Positions 1 through 8,409 are shown, counted from the first letter of the stretch. The stretch is DNA of 64,000 nt from Streptomyces sp. NBC_00704 (GCF_036226605.1 NZ_CP109000.1:3592501-3656500); one strand, 5' to 3'. Numbers and translations are program-made. The notes: generated by a model from the letters alone, not told the origin.

Positions 1-925
1 GGCCGCCCATCGGCAGCGTCAGTCCGGTGGTCGCGACGGGTTCCATGAAGGTGACGCCGTCGCAGGCGATCTGGTGCATCTCCTGTCCGGCGAGGCTGAG
101 GAAGTGCGCCGTCAGCGCGCCGGCGTTGACGACCCGCCAGCGCTGGATCTCTCCCGGCGCGATGGTCAGCACGGGGTTTTTCACGCCGTTGACCAGGAAC
201 GTCGAGGCGATGCCGTCGTAGACGCCGTTCGAGGTCAGCTCCGGCACCCGCCCGCCGGACACCTTGAGTTCGCTGATGCAGACGACGACCTCACGGGCGG
301 CGGCGATCTCGGGGACCTCGTCGACGTCCCCCTCGACGACGAGCACGCCGGCCATGCCGCTCAGCACCTGGGTGGCGGTGGATCCGTGGTGGTGGGGGTG
401 GTACCAGTAGGTGCCCGCCGGATGGTCGGCGGGCACGTCGACGCGGCTGACGTGCGCGGTGGCGGCGCCCCGGACGGCGGCGGGCTCGAAGACGCGGAAG
501 ACGTTGTCCGCCTCGCCCGTCGGGTCCACGTGCAGGCCGTGCGTGTGCAGGTTGAAGCTGTTGAAGTGATGGGGGACGTTCATCTCCTCGTGCGCCCCGC
601 CGGCGTTCGCCGGCAGCGCGTTGACCTGGGTGATCTCCAGGGAGTCCCCGGGGTGCACGCGCAGCGTCGGCCCCGGCACGGCGCCCTCGTAGGTGCGCGT
701 GGACACCCGCCCGACGCCGGGGATGTCCAGGTCGGTGAACCGGACGTTCAGCTCGGTCCGCAGCCGTCCCGTGTCGGGCGACGAGCTGCGCGTCTCCGGC
801 TCGGGGAAGGGCGGGTCGGCCGCCTCCCGCGCGGCCGCGGGCGGACCCGCCGCCCCCGCGGACACGACCGCCCCGGCGGCGAGCGGCAGGCTTTTCAGTA
901 CGCCACGACGGGACAGAGCTGGCAT
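1..925 (-). CDS. Secreted multicopper oxidase (3' end outside window)
   Basis: The start is the ATG at 925. The protein opens with a twin-arginine signal (MPALSRRGVLKSLPLAAG), so it should be exported folded by the Tat system. Copper-ligand motifs of the first cupredoxin domain are visible: HTHG (His127 and His129) and HPHHHG (residues 176-181), the type 2/3 copper ligands of laccase-like oxidases. Only about 308 residues lie in the window, and the C-terminal copper motifs would be beyond position 1. The family oxidises phenolic or metal substrates with O2 outside the membrane. The substrate cannot be read from the sequence. A downstream partner, if any, is outside the window. Confidence 0.93.
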   Translation of the reverse strand, partial: MPALSRRGVLKSLPLAAGAVVSAGAAGPPAAAREAADPPFPEPETRSSSPDTGRLRTELNVRFTDLDIPGVGRVSTRTYEGAVPGPTLRVHPGDSLEITQVNALPANAGGAHEEMNVPHHFNSFNLHTHGLHVDPTGEADNVFRVFEPAAVRGAATAHVSRVDVPADHPAGTYWYHPHHHGSTATQVLSGMAGVLVVEGDVDEVPEIAAAREVVVCISELKVSGGRVPELTSNGVYDGIASTFLVNGVKNPVLTIAPGEIQRWRVVNAGALTAHFLSLAGQEMHQIACDGVTFMEPVATTGLTLPMGG

Positions 926-1014
926 GAGGGGCCTCCACGGGCAGTGAACGGCAGAGCGGGTCGGAGCACCCTCACATTACGGAACGTGGCCGCCCAGCAC
1001 GTGGAGTAACCACC

Positions 1015-1033
1015 GGCGGGTTGCGCACCCGCC
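1015..1033 (-). terminator. Hairpin terminator after the MFS gene
   Basis: GGCGGGT, a 5-nt loop, then ACCCGCC form a perfect 7-bp stem 37 nt past the stop of the leftward MFS gene, in a 144-bp gap. There is no U-tract, as is common in Streptomyces. Confidence 0.5.
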
Positions 1034-1069
1034 GCCTCCCCTTTCCCCTTCCCCCCTCCCCCGGCGTCG

Positions 1070-2395
1070 TCAGGCAGTGGCCGGTGCCGGGAGGCCGTGG
1101 GTGGTGGCGGGCCTGCGCCGGATGACCAGCGCCATCAGCGCGGCGGCGGCGCACAGCGCCCCGGAGCCGTACCAGACCACGTCGTACGAGCCGAACGCGT
1201 CACGGGCCACGCCGCCCAGGAAGGCCACCAGGGCCGCGCCCACCTGGTGCGAGGCCAGGACCCAGCCGAAGACGATCGCGCTGTCCTCGCCGTAGTGCTC
1301 GCGGCACAGCGCGAGGGTGGGCGGCACGGTCGCCACCCAGTCCAGGCCGTAGAAGACGATGAAGAAGATCATCGGAGGGTGGACCGAAGGGGCCAGCAGC
1401 ATGGGCAGGAACAGCAGCGAGACGCCGCGCAGCGCGTAGTACACCGCGAGGAGCCGGCGCGCCTCGAAACGGTCGGTGAACCAGCCGGAGGCGATGGTGC
1501 CGACCACGTCGAACACCCCGACGACGGCGAGCAGCGAGGCCGCCGCCGTGACCGGCATCCCGTGGTCGTGGGCGGCCGGTACGAAGTGGGTCTGCACGAG
1601 GCCGTTCGTCGAGGCGCCGCAGATGGCGAAGGTGCCGGCCAGCAGCCAGAAGGGGCCCGTGCGCACCGCGGAGGCCAGCACCCGCAGCGTGCGGCGGGCG
1701 GCGCCCGGCACCGGCGCGGGCTTGGGGACGAACTCCCGCGCGCCGTAGGGCTTCTGGCCGACGTCGGCCGGATGGTCCCGCAGCAGCAGCCAGACGAAGG
1801 GGACGACGGCGAGCGCGGCCAGCGCGACGGTCACCGCGGCCGGTCGCCAGTCGTAGCGCGTGACCGTCCACGACAGCAGCGGCAGGAAGATCAGCTGGCC
1901 GGAGGCGGAGGCCGCGGTGAGGATCCCGCTGACCAGGCCCCGCCGCTCGGTGAACCACCGGTTGGTGACCGTCGCGGCGAACGCGAGCGCCATCGAGCCC
2001 GAGCCGAGCCCCACGAGCAGGCCCCAGTACAGCATCAGCTGCCAGGCGGCCGTCATCCACACCGTCAGCAGCGAGCCGACGGAGATCACGGTCAGCGCCG
2101 CGGCGACGACGCGGCGGATGCCGAAGCGGTCCATCAGCGCCGCCGCGAAGGGCGCGGTCAGCCCGTACAGCGCCAGGTTGACCGAGACGGCCGCCCCGAT
2201 CGTGCCGCGCGACCAGCCGAACTCCGCGTGCAGGGGGTCGATGAGCAGGCCGGGGAGCGAGCGGAAGGCGGCCGCTCCGATGATCGTGACGAAGGTGACG
2301 GCGGCGACGAACCAGGCCCGGTGGACACGGGGGCGGGACGGTCCGTCCTGCTGGGGTCGCCCTGCCGCCGCGGGCGTTTCGGTTGTCTGAGTCAC
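1070..2395 (-). CDS. MFS transporter (oxalate/formate-antiporter-like)
   Basis: This 441-residue protein has about 12 hydrophobic segments and the usual MFS cytoplasmic loops (for example DRFGIRR after TM2 and DRFEARR in the second half). The start is GTG 2395 (MTQTTETPAAAG). It is an inner-membrane secondary transporter of unknown substrate. The divergent GlxA-type regulator now at 4991 was probably its original neighbour: a second copy of this gene's first 12 codons and upstream region lies at 4885-4994, beside that regulator. Regulation by it is therefore likely but inferred. The gene itself is intact. Confidence 0.9.
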   Translation of the reverse strand: MTQTTETPAAAGRPQQDGPSRPRVHRAWFVAAVTFVTIIGAAAFRSLPGLLIDPLHAEFGWSRGTIGAAVSVNLALYGLTAPFAAALMDRFGIRRVVAAALTVISVGSLLTVWMTAAWQLMLYWGLLVGLGSGSMALAFAATVTNRWFTERRGLVSGILTAASASGQLIFLPLLSWTVTRYDWRPAAVTVALAALAVVPFVWLLLRDHPADVGQKPYGAREFVPKPAPVPGAARRTLRVLASAVRTGPFWLLAGTFAICGASTNGLVQTHFVPAAHDHGMPVTAAASLLAVVGVFDVVGTIASGWFTDRFEARRLLAVYYALRGVSLLFLPMLLAPSVHPPMIFFIVFYGLDWVATVPPTLALCREHYGEDSAIVFGWVLASHQVGAALVAFLGGVARDAFGSYDVVWYGSGALCAAAALMALVIRRRPATTHGLPAPATA

Positions 2396-2470
2396 GACAA
2401 CGAGCTTCGGCCACCCGCGCGCACGCGACGAGTGGCCCGAAAGACAGCATTCACTAGGATCGGGCCATGG
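2361..2470. repeat. 110-bp direct repeat, copy 1 (duplicated divergent promoter)
   Basis: It matches 4885-4994 at 108 of 110 bases in the same orientation. It holds codons 1-12 of the MFS gene, the intergenic region, a TAGGAT -10 box and the ATGG start of what was the GlxA-type gene. A TTCGGCCAC / GTGGCCCGAA inverted pair, a plausible operator, is included. After ATGG this copy drifts from the intact regulator gene within about 15 bp. Confidence 0.95.
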
Positions 2471-2526
2471 GTGCCGACGAGCGCCCCACCTCGGGGCGGC
2501 ACGCGAGGCAGACGTTCAGGGCGCGG

Positions 2527-3156
2527 TCAGGCCGCCGAGGCACGGAGGAGCATCGTGCCCACGGCTCGGCCCGCCGGCGGATCGATGAGGGACACCCTCA
2601 CATCACGGAAGCCGTGGCCCGTCAGCATGCGAGTCCACTCGTCCGGGGTGTGGTCGTGTCGCAGTCCGGCTGTGCCGAAGCCGGGCCGCTGACCGCCCGG
2701 GGGCAGGTGCGAGAAGGCCAGGATGCCGCCCGGCGCCATGCGGGAGCGGATCAGCGGGAGCAGGGTGTCCGGCTCGACGAACCACACGGCACCGAAGATC
2801 GAGAGGATCACGTCGAACGTCTCGTCCGTCTCGGTCAGGTACGCCGTCGCCTCGGCCGTACGGAACGCCAGGCCCGGCAGACGGCCCCAGCGCTCCGTCG
2901 CGACCGCCTCGCGGGCGGGAGCGACGTCGACCCCCCGGCCTGTCGCCCCGAGCGTCACGAGGTGTGCAAGGTTGCCACCGCTCCCCGAGCCGAGTTCCAG
3001 AACCCTGCGTCCGGCCAGCGGACCCAGCACGCCTTCGTCCGGCCCGTGATCGGCGTACTGGGTCCAGTTCAGCCAGGTCGTCCGCCCCCTGGCGTTCACG
3101 GACCTGCGCGGCTCGCTTCCCACGGCGTACCTGTCCCAGGACTCGGCCAATGACAT
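2527..3156 (-). CDS. Class I SAM-dependent methyltransferase
   Basis: The 209-residue protein has a Rossmann SAM-binding motif I (VLELGSGSGGN, about residues 52-62), an acidic end of strand 2 (GVDVAP) and a post-motif stretch FDVILSIFGAVWF. The start is ATG 3156, preceded by GGAAAGGA at 8-nt spacing. An upstream in-frame start at 3213 lacks such a site. The substrate is unknown, and the small-molecule type fold (Methyltransf_25/11-like) is common. It is the last leftward gene of the cassette, 75 bp after the GRDP-like gene, and is probably co-transcribed with it. Its stop lies 57 bp from direct repeat copy 1. Confidence 0.85.
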   Translation of the reverse strand: MSLAESWDRYAVGSEPRRSVNARGRTTWLNWTQYADHGPDEGVLGPLAGRRVLELGSGSGGNLAHLVTLGATGRGVDVAPAREAVATERWGRLPGLAFRTAEATAYLTETDETFDVILSIFGAVWFVEPDTLLPLIRSRMAPGGILAFSHLPPGGQRPGFGTAGLRHDHTPDEWTRMLTGHGFRDVRVSLIDPPAGRAVGTMLLRASAA

Positions 3157-3231
3157 GCGGTGATCCTTTCCGGCAGAGGGGCCCGCCCTCAACGTACGGG
3201 GGCGGGGCCCCAACTCACTTGCTGCTCAGCA

Positions 3232-3732
3232 CTACCTGGGCGAGTCGTGACACCCGGCGTGGCACTGGTTGCAGTCGGCCGCGCTCTCCATGCCCCACAG
3301 GCCGGGGTCGATCTCGAACCCGGCCGCCTTGATGGCCTTGATCGTCTCCTCCAGGACGAGCGGGCCGCCGCTCTTGGGATCACGCCCGTCCCGCGTTACC
3401 TTGCCGTCGGTCACGCACAGACCCCCGACCCCCGCCCCCGGAAGCTCCGGTACGTGGTGGATGTACCGGCCGAAGTGCCGGTTGGTGAAGTGGTGGTACG
3501 GGATCGAGTCGAGCATGAACGAGTGCCACGCCTCGTCCACCTGCTTGGGCGGACCCATGAGAAGGTCCGGGTTCTCACCGCACGTGACCAGGTAGGCGAT
3601 GGCCTGTCCGAACTTGGTCTCGGCCAGTTCGCGCGTGTTCTCCGGGTTGCGGAGGAGGAGGGCCACCTGCCGCTCCCAGACGTCCGGCGTGACGTATGCC
3701 TTCGGGTCGCGGATCACTACTGCCGTGCTCAT
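3232..3732 (-). CDS. GRDP-like (glycine-rich domain-containing protein-like) protein
   Basis: The 166-residue protein contains VDEAWHSFML (about 65-74) followed by PYHHFTNRHFGRYIHHVPE. This resembles the conserved WHxF and His-rich core of the plant/bacterial GRDP-like domain (PF07173), though the match is from memory. The C-terminus ends CNQCHAGCH (Cys154, Cys157, Cys161), a small potential metal site. GGAGG sits 8 nt before ATG 3732. It overlaps the upstream small gene by 4 bp (ATGA), so the two are translationally coupled. No enzymatic function is established for the family in bacteria. Confidence 0.72.
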   Translation of the reverse strand: MSTAVVIRDPKAYVTPDVWERQVALLLRNPENTRELAETKFGQAIAYLVTCGENPDLLMGPPKQVDEAWHSFMLDSIPYHHFTNRHFGRYIHHVPELPGAGVGGLCVTDGKVTRDGRDPKSGGPLVLEETIKAIKAAGFEIDPGLWGMESAADCNQCHAGCHDSPR

Positions 3733-3932
3733 GCTGGCTTGCCTCCACGCAATTGGGGGTCCGTGTTGCTCCGGTCATGTCGCCCACCCCTGCACTTGGG
3801 GCACAGGCACGGCGGCATCAGGCCGGTAGCGAGGGGTTCCCCGCCCTCACCCTCGTACAGGGTTCGCGGCTTGGTCTGAGTGCCGTCGGCTCTCACCGTG
3901 TAAGCGCTGATGCGGATGGACATGACGTCCAT
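3729..3932 (-). CDS. Small Cys-rich hypothetical protein
   Basis: The 67-residue protein has a central CLCPKC motif (Cys42, Cys44, Cys47) and a nearby His, suggesting one metal-binding knuckle. The start is ATG 3932, with ATG 3923 as an alternative. Its stop overlaps the next start (ATGA), which supports it being a real gene rather than a shadow. I do not recognise a family. It is the first gene of the leftward cassette operon, and its promoter faces that of the HTH regulator. Confidence 0.7.
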   Translation of the reverse strand: MDVMSIRISAYTVRADGTQTKPRTLYEGEGGEPLATGLMPPCLCPKCRGGRHDRSNTDPQLRGGKPA

Positions 3933-4053
3933 GTTCCGGACAGGCCATGCCCATTGCGGCGACGTTCAAGGCGTCCCTCGGGCGTCTTGTCGGCGTCCCC
4001 CCGAAGGCGTCAAACCGGTGTCATTGAAGGCGTGGCGTGGCTACTCTCGGATC

Positions 4054-4827
4054 GTGACGACTACGGCAGAGCGTGGGCGAAACCCCAACGACGTGCTGAC
4101 CTCCGTACGCAAGTCGATGAACCTCAGCCAAGACGAGTTCGCCCGGGGCTTACGTGACGCAGGCGAGGAGTTGGGTGAGCCGAACGACGCCTCCAAGCGA
4201 CTCGTGCAACGCTGGGAGTCCGGGGAGACCAGGACATGCCGCCCGCTGTACGCGCGGGCACTGAAGCAGCTCACCGGCCGCACCCCCGAGTCATTGGGGT
4301 TCGCGATCCCGATGGCACGCGTCCACTCGGACGGGGCAGGAGGCCACGACATGGAGGCTGGGGAAGTCGGCACGGCCGACGCTGTCACAAGCCCTGAGCC
4401 GGAGCCGCAGAGCGAGTACGCGGGCATCTGGCTGTCCCGGTACGAGTTCTACTCGTCCAGCCGTGACGAGACGTTCGACTGCAAGCACCACATCGTGATC
4501 GTTCAGCACGGCAACCGGCTGACAGCCCAGAGCCTGCCCGGGGCGTCGACCAACCCTGACAGCCCGTTGTCCCTGGACCTCACCGTGGACCGGAACGTCG
4601 TCACCGGTACGTGGACCGAGCAGACGGCGGCTGACGGGTACTACCAGGGCGCCCGGTACCACGGTGCGATTCAGCTGCTCATCGAGCCGACGGGCCGACG
4701 CATGGCGGGCAAGTGGGTCGGGTTCGGCAAGGATTTCGATGTGAACACGGGCCCGTGGGAGCTGCGCCTGCTCGACCGATCGGCAGGCCGCGCGAGCATC
4801 GAACGGTACTCGACCACACCGGAGTGA
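4054..4827 (+). CDS. HTH regulator with C-terminal beta-rich (lipocalin-like) sensor domain; TTA codon
   Basis: The N-terminal 85 residues form an XRE-type helix-turn-helix (LTSVRKSMNLSQDEFARGL, then VQRWESGE). Residues about 120-245 are a Trp/Tyr-rich beta region (YAGIWLSRYEFYSS... to GPWELRLL) resembling a small ligand-binding barrel. The start is GTG 4054. TACTCT at 4042-4047 suggests a leaderless transcript, because no Shine-Dalgarno is visible. Leu33 is encoded by TTA (4150-4152), so translation should need the bldA tRNA and be developmentally timed. It faces the cassette operon across 121 bp and is its likely regulator. The ligand is unknown. Confidence 0.8.
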   Translation: MTTTAERGRNPNDVLTSVRKSMNLSQDEFARGLRDAGEELGEPNDASKRLVQRWESGETRTCRPLYARALKQLTGRTPESLGFAIPMARVHSDGAGGHDMEAGEVGTADAVTSPEPEPQSEYAGIWLSRYEFYSSSRDETFDCKHHIVIVQHGNRLTAQSLPGASTNPDSPLSLDLTVDRNVVTGTWTEQTAADGYYQGARYHGAIQLLIEPTGRRMAGKWVGFGKDFDVNTGPWELRLLDRSAGRASIERYSTTPE

Positions 4828-4884
4828 GGGACCCGGGCGCTCCCTTGTGGGACCGCCTTGTACGGGAGCCCCGCCGAAACCGGG

Positions 4885-4994
4885 CCTGCCGCCGCGGGCG
4901 TTTCGGTTGTCTGAGTCACGACAATGAGCTTCGGCCACCCGCGCGCACGCGACGAGTGGCCCGAAAGACAGCATTCGCTAGGATCGGGCCATGG
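4885..4994. repeat. 110-bp direct repeat, copy 2 (promoter of GlxA-type gene)
   Basis: This is the second copy of 2361-2470, differing at two positions (T for C, G for A). It begins with a 12-codon remnant of the MFS gene pointing left, which then runs into unrelated sequence. TAGGAT at 4979-4984, followed 6 nt later by ATG 4991, is a leaderless promoter for the regulator gene. Confidence 0.95.
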
Positions 4995-6043
4995 CTGTCG
5001 ATGAGGTCTCCTTCCGTCCGCACCGGGTCGTCGTCCTCGCGCTCGACGGTCTGCTGCCCTTCGAGCTGGGCATCCCGCACCGCATCTTCGGCCGCCCGAG
5101 GGACGCCCGGGGCCGGCCGCTGTACGAGGTCGTCACGTGCTCCGTGCGGCCGCCGGGTCCCGTCGAGACGGACGCGGACTTCGCCGTCGACGTCGCGCAC
5201 GGCCCCGAGGCCCTGGCCACCGCCGACACCGTGATCGTGCCGGCCTCCTACGAGCTGGGCCCGGTCTTCGAGCAGGGCGTCCTGACCGACGAGCTCGCCG
5301 CGGCGCTCGCCCGGATCCGGCCCGGCACGCGCCTCGCCTCCATCTGCACCGGCGTGTACGTCCTCGCCGCGGCCGGTCTCCTCGACGGCCGGCCCGCCAC
5401 CACGCACTGGGCCGACGCCGACCGGCTCCAGCGGCTCTTCCCGCGCATCGACGTCGACCCGGACGTGCTGTTCATCGACGACGGCGACGTGCTCACCTCG
5501 GCGGGCGTGGCCGCGGGGATCGACCTGTGCCTGCACATGGTGCGCCGCGACCACGGCACGGCCGTCGCCAACGACGTCGCCCGCCGCACCGTCGTGCCCC
5601 CGCACCGCGACGGCGGCCAGGCGCAGTACATCGAGCGCCCGGTGCCCGACCCGCGGCAGGCGACCACGACCGCCGCGCGCGCCTGGGCGCTGGACCGCCT
5701 GCACGAGCCGATCCAACTGCGCGACATGGCCGAGCAGGAGGCGATGTCGGTGCGGACGTTCACCCGCCGCTTCCGCGAGGAGGCCGGGATCAGTCCGGGT
5801 CAGTGGCTCACCCGGCAGCGCGTCGAACGGGCCCGGCAGCTGCTGGAGTCCAGCGACCTGTCCGTGGACCGGATCGCCCGCGACGCCGGGTTCGGCACCG
5901 CCCAGTCGATGCGCCAGCACCTACAGGCGGCCCTCGGGGTCACCCCCACCGCGTACCGCCGCACCTTCCGCACCGGCGGCGCCTCCCCGCGGACCGGGGA
6001 CACCGCCCTCCAGGGCCACGGCAGGGCGGCCGTCCCGCGGTGA
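4991..6043 (+). CDS. GlxA-family AraC-type transcriptional regulator
   Basis: The 350-residue protein has an N-terminal DJ-1/PfpI-like domain (about 10-190) with the conserved SICTGVYVLAAAGLLDG nucleophile-elbow segment. A C-terminal AraC double helix-turn-helix spans about 225-330 (LRDMAEQEAMSVRTFTRRF and VDRIARDAGFGTAQSMRQHL). The start at ATG 4991 is leaderless. It probably controls the MFS exporter, from which it has been separated by the cassette. Its 3' end overlaps the convergent MFS gene by 123 bp. The effector is unknown. Confidence 0.93.
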   Translation: MAVDEVSFRPHRVVVLALDGLLPFELGIPHRIFGRPRDARGRPLYEVVTCSVRPPGPVETDADFAVDVAHGPEALATADTVIVPASYELGPVFEQGVLTDELAAALARIRPGTRLASICTGVYVLAAAGLLDGRPATTHWADADRLQRLFPRIDVDPDVLFIDDGDVLTSAGVAAGIDLCLHMVRRDHGTAVANDVARRTVVPPHRDGGQAQYIERPVPDPRQATTTAARAWALDRLHEPIQLRDMAEQEAMSVRTFTRRFREEAGISPGQWLTRQRVERARQLLESSDLSVDRIARDAGFGTAQSMRQHLQAALGVTPTAYRRTFRTGGASPRTGDTALQGHGRAAVPR

Positions 6044-7213
6044 CCGGGCCTCCCTGCGCACCTCGCCCGCCCAGCCGACGACGGTCAGCGCCAGGGTCAG
6101 CCCCACGCCAGCGAGCACGGCCGTGGACGGCGCCACCACGTCCAGCAGGAGGCCCGCTAGGGAGCCCGTGGCCGCGTAACCCGCGCCCGCCGCCGCGTAC
6201 ATGACCGAGTAGCCCGCCGCCAGGGCCTGCGGCGGGAGGACCTCGCGCAGGGCCAGGTTGCGGGTGAGCATGGCCGCCGACTGGAGCGTGCCGCCCACGA
6301 CCAGCGCCACGCAGATCCCGGCCCTGCCCGGGGACAGCGCGGCCGCCGTCACGCACCCGGCCACCCCGGCCATCAGCACCGCACTGCGGGTGCGCAGCCG
6401 GCCCGGCCAGGCGCGCAGTCCGTGGACGAACCCGCCGACCCCGCCGCCCACGGCCATCCCGGTCAGCAGCGGCCCGGACCAGCCGACGCCGACGCCGCGC
6501 TGTTCGAGCAGCGCGGGCAGCACGAGTTCGGCGAGCCCGAGCAGGGCGAGACTGGCCGCGCCCGTGACGTAGACCGGCCAGGCTCCGGCCAACAGCCGCA
6601 GCAGCCGGCCGCCGGCGGGCCCCGCCCCGCCCACGCCGTCCCCGCCCCAGGCGGCCGGAAGCAGCCACAGGCCCGCGACCGACGACCCCATCAGCGCGGC
6701 CGCCGTCAGCAGGGGGACGCGTGGCGCGACGCCGAGGGCCAGCCCGGCGACCGCGGCCGGGGAGAGGGCCCACACCCCGGCCGTCAGCATCGACTCCACC
6801 GACAGCGCCTGTGCCGTCGCCCCTTCGGGGACCAGCGAGGTGAGCAGGGTGCGCAGACCCCCGGTGGCGGCGGCCGGGGCGGCGCCGGCCACGACGGCGA
6901 ACCCGCACAGGACCGCCGGATGCGCGTCCGGGAGCGCGCCGAGCCCCGCGAAGCCGACGGCGCCGCAGGCCAGGCCCCCGGCCAGGTGCGCACGGGCGCG
7001 CTCGTGGCGCAGCCGCAGGCCGAGCACGGGGGCGCCCACGATCTCACCGGCGACGTAGGCCGCCGCGAGGACGGCTCCGAGGGTGTACCCGCCCGGCCGC
7101 TCGCGCACCAGGAACACCAGCGCCAGCGGGGCCATGGCGACCGGCATGCGGGCGCCGACGGCGGTACAGGCCCAGGTCAGGACCTGCCGTGAGGCGACGT
7201 CGCGGTAGCTCAT
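5921..7213 (-). CDS. MFS transporter
   Basis: The 430-residue protein has about 12 hydrophobic segments with Ala/Gly/Leu-rich helices, and a low-complexity Gly/Ala/Arg tail after the last helix. The tail lies antisense to the end of the GlxA-type gene. Start ATG 7213 is preceded by TACGGT and 6 nt, a leaderless arrangement. It looks like an efflux-type MFS, but no substrate motif is visible. Loss of the tail would not touch the transport core. Confidence 0.87.
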   Translation of the reverse strand: MSYRDVASRQVLTWACTAVGARMPVAMAPLALVFLVRERPGGYTLGAVLAAAYVAGEIVGAPVLGLRLRHERARAHLAGGLACGAVGFAGLGALPDAHPAVLCGFAVVAGAAPAAATGGLRTLLTSLVPEGATAQALSVESMLTAGVWALSPAAVAGLALGVAPRVPLLTAAALMGSSVAGLWLLPAAWGGDGVGGAGPAGGRLLRLLAGAWPVYVTGAASLALLGLAELVLPALLEQRGVGVGWSGPLLTGMAVGGGVGGFVHGLRAWPGRLRTRSAVLMAGVAGCVTAAALSPGRAGICVALVVGGTLQSAAMLTRNLALREVLPPQALAAGYSVMYAAAGAGYAATGSLAGLLLDVVAPSTAVLAGVGLTLALTVVGWAGEVRREARSPRDGRPAVALEGGVPGPRGGAAGAEGAAVRGGGDPEGRL

Positions 7214-7340
7214 GACCCGACCGTAGGGGGCGGCGCCGACATCGTCCCAGAGGTTTTCCGCAGCCTGTGGACAACTCGGTGGACCTCTTCAACGGGCCCT
7301 GGAAATCGCCGTCTCTCCGGGAGCCACGGATCCGGTGGTG

Positions 7341-8390
7341 TCAGAACGTCAGTACCGCGCGGGCCACCCGGCCCGCCTTCGCGTCCGTCGCGGCCTTCTC
7401 GAAGTCCTCCACCGGGTAGGTCCGCGTGACGAGTTCGTCGAGCAGCAGCCGGCCCTCGCGGTACAGCTGGGTGTACAGGGCGACGTCCCGCTGGGGGCGT
7501 GAGGCTCCGTAGCGGCAGCCCAGGATCGACTTGTCCAGGAACAGGGAGGAGACGAGGAAGGACGCCTCGGCGGTCGCCGGCGGCACCCCCAGCAGCACCG
7601 CCTGGCCGTGCCGGTCGAGCAGGTCGACGGCCGTGCGGATCAGCTCGACGCGGCCCACGCACTCGAAGACGTGGTCCGCGCCCGTCGGCAGCACGTCCCG
7701 CACGCCGTCCGCCGACGTCAGGAAGTGGGTGGCCCCGAACTGCCGCGCCGCCGCCTCCTTCGCCGGGTTGGCGTCGACGGCGACGATCCGGGACGCGCCC
7801 GCGATCCGCGCGCCCTGGAGCACGTTGAGCCCGATGCCGCCCGTGCCGATGACGACGACGCTCTCCCCGTGGCCCACCCGCGCGCGGTTGAGCACCGCCC
7901 CGACCCCGGTCAGCACCCCGCAGCCGATCAGCGCGGCGGACGCGAGCGGGACGTCGTCGGGGATGCGGACCGCCTGCACCGCCCTGACGACGGTCCGCTC
8001 GGCGAAGGCGGAGTTGGCCGCGAACTGGAACAGCGGCCGTCCCGCGCGCGTGAACGGCTTCCCCGGCCGCCCGATGGCCTGCCGGCACATCGTCGGGCGG
8101 CCCCGGTCGCACTCCGCGCAGGCGCCGCAGTTGGCGAGCGTGGACAGGGCGACATGGTCGCCCGGCACGACGTGGGAGACCCCCGCGCCGACCGCCTCCA
8201 CCACCCCCGCGCCCTCGTGCCCGAGGACGACGGGCGTCGGGAAGGGGATCGTCCCGTCGACGACCGACAGGTCGCTGTGGCACAGCCCGGCCGCCGCGAC
8301 CGCGACGAGCACCTCGCCCGGCCCCGGCGCGCGCACCTCCAGATCGTCGACGACCTCGGCCCGCTCCCCGTCGAACACCACGCCACGCAT
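7341..8390 (-). CDS. Zinc-dependent alcohol dehydrogenase (MDR superfamily)
   Basis: Counted from ATG 8390 (GTG 8393 is the alternative; GGAGGGGAG lies just upstream), the catalytic zinc ligands are Cys37 (GLCHSD) and His58 (GHEGAG). The structural zinc set is Cys88, Cys91, Cys94 and Cys102 in the C-x2-C-x2-C-x7-C pattern. The Rossmann motif GTGGIG follows. The enzyme oxidises an alcohol with NAD or a bound cofactor, as in the class III and mycothiol/NDMA-linked groups. It is the last gene of the leftward SDR, acyl-CoA dehydrogenase, ADH group, and starts 17 bp after its neighbour. It probably supplies the aldehyde or ketone of the pathway. Confidence 0.92.
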   Translation of the reverse strand: MRGVVFDGERAEVVDDLEVRAPGPGEVLVAVAAAGLCHSDLSVVDGTIPFPTPVVLGHEGAGVVEAVGAGVSHVVPGDHVALSTLANCGACAECDRGRPTMCRQAIGRPGKPFTRAGRPLFQFAANSAFAERTVVRAVQAVRIPDDVPLASAALIGCGVLTGVGAVLNRARVGHGESVVVIGTGGIGLNVLQGARIAGASRIVAVDANPAKEAAARQFGATHFLTSADGVRDVLPTGADHVFECVGRVELIRTAVDLLDRHGQAVLLGVPPATAEASFLVSSLFLDKSILGCRYGASRPQRDVALYTQLYREGRLLLDELVTRTYPVEDFEKAATDAKAGRVARAVLTF

Positions 8391-8409
8391 CACGCTGCTC
8401 CCCTCCGCC

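Larger units (their letters stand above)
2471..4884. mobile_element. Candidate inserted 2.4-kb cassette between promoter repeats
   Basis: The segment sits between the two 110-bp repeats and separates an otherwise classical MFS/regulator divergent pair. It carries four genes unrelated to either neighbour, and parts of it look less GC-rich than the flanks. No integrase, transposase or short inverted ends are visible, so the entry mechanism is unknown. Homologous recombination through the promoter copy is the simplest explanation. A tandem duplication later replaced internally is the alternative. Confidence 0.55.

Noticed and set aside
2471..4884. Insertion sequence or integrative plasmid
   Set aside because: There is no transposase, integrase, replication gene, tRNA target or terminal inverted repeat. 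Only the promoter duplication supports insertion.
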